Made by a program: the position numbers and the translations under genes
In this document: positions 55,497 to 59,913 of the stretch, piece after piece
How the letters are laid out: each line of letters begins with the position of its first letter
Numbering within the stretch: the stretch's first letter is position 1
Assembly: GCA_003427395.1 (NCBI GenBank)
Contig: BFEA01000005.1
Span: 5,717,335 to 5,777,247, forward strand
Source of the DNA: Chara braunii
Taxonomy: Eukaryota > Streptophyta > Charophyceae > Charales > Characeae
Length of the DNA: 59,913 bases
Direction of reading: 5' to 3'
Notes under the pieces: generated by a model
Database searches by the model: none
Told to the model about the DNA's origin: nothing
What the model saw: the letters and a program-made list of their open reading frames with translations, nothing else

Positions 55497-56320
55497 GGCG
55501 ACTCCACTTCCCGTCCCGCCGGACACGGTTGCCTTGCTAGCAACTTCCTACACGTCCAGGGAACATGCGGATGTTGCAAGTTCGCATACTACATATGACG
55601 ACTATGCTGTCCAGCCGGTCCCTTCGTTGGACCTACCCCTCCACGTGCAAGACTCATGTGCATGCGCATTTTCATCACCACTGGCAAGCGACCCGACTTC
55701 TTCGCGGTCACTTCTATCATCCGGGGATTCGCCGGTTTGGTCGAGACTACGAAAGGCTTCCAATGGTTGCCTCTTCCCCCGCCCGGTTCCTTGCCAAAAC
55801 CGCGTTGCAACGCACTCATGGCGGATCTGCGCAAGTATTTGCACGCTGTAGTACCAGTTCCTTTGACGGAAGACGGAGTAGGGGTTGTTGACCTTCGCGA
55901 GTACCTTGCGAAGATTGACAGTGAGTACGCCACACAACGGTACGACGATATCGATGCACCGTTACTTCACATCCGCATTCCGATCGGGAAGGTGACTTGC
56001 AGCGCCTTGATCGATTGTGGAGTTACTGGAAACTACATTAGACTTCATGGTGCACGCTGGCCTCGGGCCACGTGTTCGAAGGAAGTCGCAGCCCACGAAA
56101 GTCACGTTGGCCGACGGTCACATGCACAAGTCCATTGACTGGTGCATTGACGCGGTGCCCGTGTACTTTGCCTCGCACACACGCGAGGTCATTTCCTTCG
56201 ACATCTTGGACACAAAGTTTGATATGAACTTGGCCATGTCGTGGCTGCGAAGTGAAGACCATCCGGTGAACTTCTATTGTCGCACTGTTCATGTGTGTGA
56301 TTGGACGGTATGTTAGTCCC
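55497..56320 (+). pseudogene. Gypsy-P protease region
   Basis: 55342-55851 and 55656-56138 are successive frames of the same domain order as in Gypsy-M: a linker (SEATPLPVPPDTVALLATS), then FQWLPLPPPGSLPKPRCNAL, then LHIRIPIGKVTCSALIDCGVTGNYI. The retropepsin Asp is kept in DCGVT (family DSGAT). A further frame 56017-56316 carries QPTKVTLADGHMHK and the lead-in to RT. Three frameshifts make it inactive. Confidence 0.72.
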
Positions 56321-57240
56321 ATGCACGATTCCTCCACCTTACCCTTCGATTGGTTGTTACGTGGTTCCCACGGCGAGCATTCGCAACTCCCTCGCACAAC
56401 ACGATGTTGAAAAAATAGGCCTTCGTTTCGTGCATTTCATCCCTCCATCTGACGAGCCAGCATCGAAAGTACCACCGGATCCACAAATTGTAGAGCTTCT
56501 TGACTCCTTCGGCGACGTCTTCGAAGACCCTGTTGGAATCATATTGGATCAGCTTATTCGCCACGAGAGCATCCTCGAGGATGGGGCCATACGTCCGCAC
56601 GGATGTATCTACCACATGAGCGAGGAAGAACTTTGTACGCAACCCAACGACCTGATTGCCAAGGGTTGGATTCGCCCTAGCTGCTCGCCCTACGGTGCAC
56701 CCGTTCTCTTCGTCCGGATAAAGAACAATGACTTGCGTATATGCATTAATTACCGCAAGCTTAATGGACAAATTGTTAAGAATGCAGTCCCGCTTCCCCG
56801 CATCAACGATCTTCTCGAACGCTTGGGCGGCGCCACGTACTTCTCGACGTTGGACCTCAAATCCGGATATCGCCAAAGCGAGGTCCATCCACGAGACCAG
56901 TACAAGACCGCGTTCAAGACGAGGTATGGGCACTTCGAGTGGGTCGTAATGCCATTCGACCTCACAAATGCCCCAGCCAGCTTCCAAGCGGCTATGACGA
57001 CGGAGTTCCGCTACGTGTTGGACTGGTTCGTCCTTAACTATTTCAACAACATCCTGGTTTATAGTTGGACCTCGACGAGCATCTCCGGCACCTACGCACC
57101 GTTTTGGAGAGGTTACGTATGGCCAAGTACAAGGCCAATTGGGCCAAGTGCGAGTTCGCTCAACAAGAGCTTGAGTACTTGGGTCACTTTGTGACGCCAC
57201 AAGGCATCCGTCCGCTTGCAGAGAAAATTCAGGCCATCTA
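56321..57240 (+). pseudogene. Gypsy-P reverse transcriptase
   Basis: Frame 56301-57194 has GWIRPSCSPYGAPVLFVRIK, INYRKLNGQIVKNAVPLPRI, ATYFSTLDLKSGYRQSEVHP, KTAFKTRYGHFEWVVMPFDL and VLNYFNNILVYS. Both catalytic Asp of the YLDD site are Asn. Shortly after this the frame is lost (57080-57240), where the KANWAKCEFAQQELEYLGHF-type thumb/connection is read in another frame. Sister of the RT at 17953-18780. Confidence 0.85.
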
Positions 57241-57805
57241 AGATTGGTCGGAACCACCAATACCATGGAGGTTCGCTGCTTCATGGGAATGGGTACACGC
57301 GGATCGCCGCACCTTCGTCGCGACTTCAGTCCCCAAAGCTGCCCTTCCACTTCATTGGCGAAGTAAGGGTCTGTTCCACAAGCTAAAGACAACGGTGGTT
57401 ATGGCTCCTGTTTTGAGCATTTACTACCCGACTTTGCCAACAAGAGTGACTACGGACGCTTCCGGCCACGACATTGGCGCAGTCTTGGAGCAGCACGATG
57501 GAGTAGATTGGCATCCGGTTGAATACTTCCGTCAAAAGGTGCCCCCCATTAACTCATCTGATGACACGAGGAAGGAGTTGCTGGCCCTCGTCACGATACT
57601 CAAACGATGGCGACACTTCCTCCTTGAGCGTCGTAGGTTTACTTGGGTGACCGACAATAACCCATTGAGCTACTACAAGACGCAAGACACGGTGAGTTGC
57701 ACGATCGAGAGATGGATGTACTTTATTGGCCAGTTCGACTTCACGCCAAAGCACGTCACGCCGATGATCACAGGTCTCTTTAATCAAGCGGATGCTCTTT
57801 CGTGA
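57241..57805 (+). pseudogene. Gypsy-P RNase H
   Basis: Frame 57395-57805: YYPTLPTRVTTDASGHDIGA with the first catalytic Asp, then AVLEQHDGVDWHPVEYF, KELLALVTILKRWRHFLLER with the Glu, and WVTDNNPLSYY with the second Asp. It ends ALS just before a TGA at 57803. The domain is more complete than in Gypsy-M, but its neighbours are broken. Confidence 0.8.
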
Positions 57806-58660
57806 AGAGACGATCCTTGCACATTGACACATCATGCCTCTGACTTCGACGAAGACCTACATCAACACTTAGTATGGGCATAAAAGATGGATCCGGACTA
57901 TGCTACCCTCTACGAGGAACTTTCTTTGAATCACCCGTCGGCTAGCCACTACTGCATCGTCGACGGGTACATGCTTCTCCATTCGCGAGACAATGACTTG
58001 TTATGAATCCCACGGGACTGTCGACTATGGACCCGCCTCCTTGGTGAGTACCACAACTCGTGGCTCGCCGGACACTTCGGAGTCAACTGGACGGTCACTC
58101 GACTTCGCCCTCGGTTTTGATGGCCCGGCGTCATCACCGACGTTACACAGTATTTCGATTCTTGTGAGGTTTGTCGACGCAACAAGCCCCACAACCGCAA
58201 CCCCTATGGCGAGTGGCGGCCGTCACCGACTCCTCGGGAACCCTGCTTGTCTATTGCCATGGATGTCACCAGACCCTTCCCACAGGATCGCCTCGGACAT
58301 GACGGTGTCCTCACGGTCGTTGACCGATTAAGTAAGTACCCACGGTTTCTTCCTTGCAAGTGTCATGCGACGGCTCCCGAGCTCGCAAGAGTCTTGCACA
58401 CCGGTTGGATTTGTGGCCACAGCGTTCCAAAAGACATCGTTAGCGACCACGACACTTGATTCATGTCGGCATTTTGTACCTCCTTCCTGAAGGAATCCGG
58501 CACCGAGATGAAACCGAGTTCAGATCGGCACCCACAAACGGATAGGCAAACAGAGCGGGCACATCATACCGCTCAATTTTGCGGCTCAAATGATACTTCG
58601 TACGCTCATCCGTCTGGACCAGAAAGGTTGTGTCGACCTCCTTCCTGACATTGAATTTGC
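57806..58660 (+). pseudogene. Gypsy-P integrase zinc finger and catalytic core
   Basis: 57806-58200 carries the linker and the HHCC finger in pieces of different frames. 58247-58459 holds MSIAMDVTRPFPQD (first Asp), VVDRLSKYPRFLPCK and IVSDHDT, so the second Asp region is better kept than in Gypsy-M, but a TGA follows directly. 58463-58648 continues FMSAFCTSFLKESGTEMKPS and HPQTDRQTERAH with the final Glu. At least two frameshifts and one stop (TGA where Arg of DTRF is expected, CGA to TGA). Confidence 0.78.
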
Positions 58661-59400
58661 ATACAACACTTCGTTGCATCCGGCGATTGGCGTAACTCCA
58701 TTTGAGTTGCACCACAGTGGCTGAAAAGACCGTATCTTCGCAGATCTTGTATTCCCTCGGGCAGCCGACATTGACGCTCCTTGCTCTCCCACCTTTGTTT
58801 GGAAGTACCGGGACTGGTTGGCTAAAGCCCGCCCAAACATGCAAAAGACCCAAGTCCGCATGCAGCAGCAAGCTGATCAGCGTTGCGTGCCATGTCCTAT
58901 CCGCGTTGGCGACCTAGTATGGGTTTCCTCCGAGGAGTTCAAACTCGAACAAGATGCCTCGCACAAACTCCTCCCCAAGTGGTTTGGACCATGGACCATC
59001 AAATCAGCCGTGGGTGACGGGCGCGATGGCCCATCGTTCGTGATCGACATCCCGCCACATCTACCAATCCACCCGGTCTTTCAAGCCTCTAAGCTGGCCA
59101 CTTACATACCAGCCAAGAGCGACGACCTCCTGGGACGGTGATCGCAAGACCCTCCTTCCATGGATGGCCACTGGGAAATCGATCGGGTCATCGTGCATCG
59201 CAAATATGGCGACAAGCCAATGCCGTACAAAGTTACCTTTAAGCACTGCGACCGTGATGACACACGATGAATTTCACGAGTAGACATGCAAGCGTCTGTG
59301 CCACTTATCGATGCCAACTACGAAAAGCAACAACTAGCGAAGGAGGCTTCACAACCTGCCCGTCCCACTCGTACTTCCCTCCCTCCGATAGACAACTTTG
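58661..59400 (+). pseudogene. Gypsy-P integrase C-terminus and chromodomain
   Basis: Frame 58818-59141: QVRMQQQADQRCVPCPIRVG, DLVWVSSEEFKLEQDASHKL, GPWTIKSAVGDG, FVIDIPPHLPIHPVFQASKL. A TGA at 59139 and another near 59268 interrupt the same frame, which goes on as the chromodomain-like DGHWEIDRVIVHRKYGDKPM. Its order and spacing match 15788-16423. No polypurine tract follows. Confidence 0.78.
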
Positions 59401-59439
59401 CCCTCGCCGATATTGATGCCTACCATACTACCTGAGCAC

Positions 59440-59866
59440 TACCTAGGCAAACCAGCTATATTTAGAGCTGGTCGATTGGGAGGCTGCCACTACCAGTGCC
59501 CAACTGTGCCAGTGTCCGAATCAGACCTGGCTCCAAAACCAAAATTACAGGTGCCTAACCTGGCGCCTAAACTGAAAAGTAATTGGGGAAGTGCAAAAAT
59601 GACTAGCGCCTAGTTTGGCGCCTAAACTGAAAAGTGACTGGCGCCTAACCTGGTGGCTAAACTCGAAACTGCGCCAGTGTCCGAGTTAGACCTGGCGCCA
59701 AAACTAAAAGATGACTGGCCTACTGGGCCGGTAACAGTCCTACCCTACGGGCCCTAACATGGGTCGAAACAACACCAGTCTTAGCTAGGCCCCTAGAACC
59801 CTACCAATACCCCTAACCCTACCGGCAGGCCCGTTTGGGCCCATGTGGAATCCGTGGTATGCCACA
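59440..59866 (-). repeat. Gypsy-M-type LTR fragment, inverted relative to Gypsy-P
   Basis: On the minus strand it starts TGTGGCATACCACGGATTCCACA at 59866, closely like the Gypsy-M LTR start. It shares the GGGCCC, GGGTCGAAAC, TGGCGCC and GGCCTAC words and a TATA core in an inverted repeat (ACCAGC/GCTGGT, 59451-59472) with 22368-23590. It points opposite to Gypsy-P, so it is not simply that element's 3' LTR. The far end is lost near the Gypsy-P stop region. Confidence 0.6.
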
Positions 59867-59913
59867 AGGTGAGGAGCTGAGCCGCTGCAGTTACCCTGCA
59901 GCCGCTGTGTGTG
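59867..59913. other. right edge, nothing recognised
   Basis: 47 bases with a CTGCAG-based short palindrome (GCTGCAGTTACCCTGCAGC). Too short to assign. Confidence 0.4.

Overview
The window looks like a repeat-dense intergenic stretch of a nuclear genome from the plant / green-algal (streptophyte) lineage. The evidence is LTR retrotransposons primed by initiator-Met tRNA, two copies of a chromodomain Ty3/gypsy element, two families of endonuclease-type LINEs, long CT/GA microsatellites, and one host exon that reads like the start of a plant-type LST8. A charophyte such as Chara would fit, but I cannot prove the species from the sequence. No tRNA, rRNA or prokaryotic operon was seen.

Layout. 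0.25-6.1 kb: two related LTR elements, head to head. The plus-strand copy (LTR 1516-2879, tRNA primer site, long leader, broken gag) sits inside the LTR of the minus-strand copy. 6.1-11.9 kb: no recognisable protein, but degenerate tandem repeats and four compensated hairpins. 12.14-13.41 kb: an array of 17 hairpin units with a near-invariant loop and co-varying stems, the most unusual object in the window. 15.1-23.6 kb: a minus-strand Ty3/gypsy chromovirus (Gypsy-M) with 5' LTR, primer site, gag, protease, RT, RNase H, integrase, chromodomain and polypurine tract, all decayed. 23.6-28.0 kb: minisatellites and duplications. 28.7-31.5 kb: an orphan coding-like fragment, an 817-base assembly gap inside a CT tract, and the LST8 first exon on the minus strand behind a GA-rich leader.

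32.3-54.05 kb is a nest of non-LTR elements. A 3' fragment of LINE-B (copy 1) is split by a 2.6 kb minus-strand retrocopy with a 12 bp target-site duplication; that insert carries a Nextera junction adapter, which is an assembly artefact. A second LINE-B (copy 2, 37.2-54.05 kb) is split by an 11.2 kb, apparently full-length LINE-A (40647-51851) flanked by a 13 bp duplication. LINE-A has a repeat-rich 5' leader, a very long ORF1 with a degraded zinc knuckle, and an ORF2 with endonuclease, RT and C-terminal zinc-binding region. LINE-B copy 2 then joins directly to a 5'-truncated plus-strand sister of Gypsy-M (Gypsy-P, 54.05-59.4 kb), followed by a piece of Gypsy-M-type LTR in the opposite orientation.

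How it works together: nothing here looks like a working pathway. It is a record of nested insertions followed by decay. Most in-frame stops are those expected from C-to-T or G-to-A change (TGG to TGA/TAG, CAA to TAA, CAG to TAG), as for methylated, silenced elements. The LST8 exon is the only host gene I can name. Several assembly warnings (adapter, gap, identical N positions in two LINE copies) mean near-identity between copies should be treated with care.
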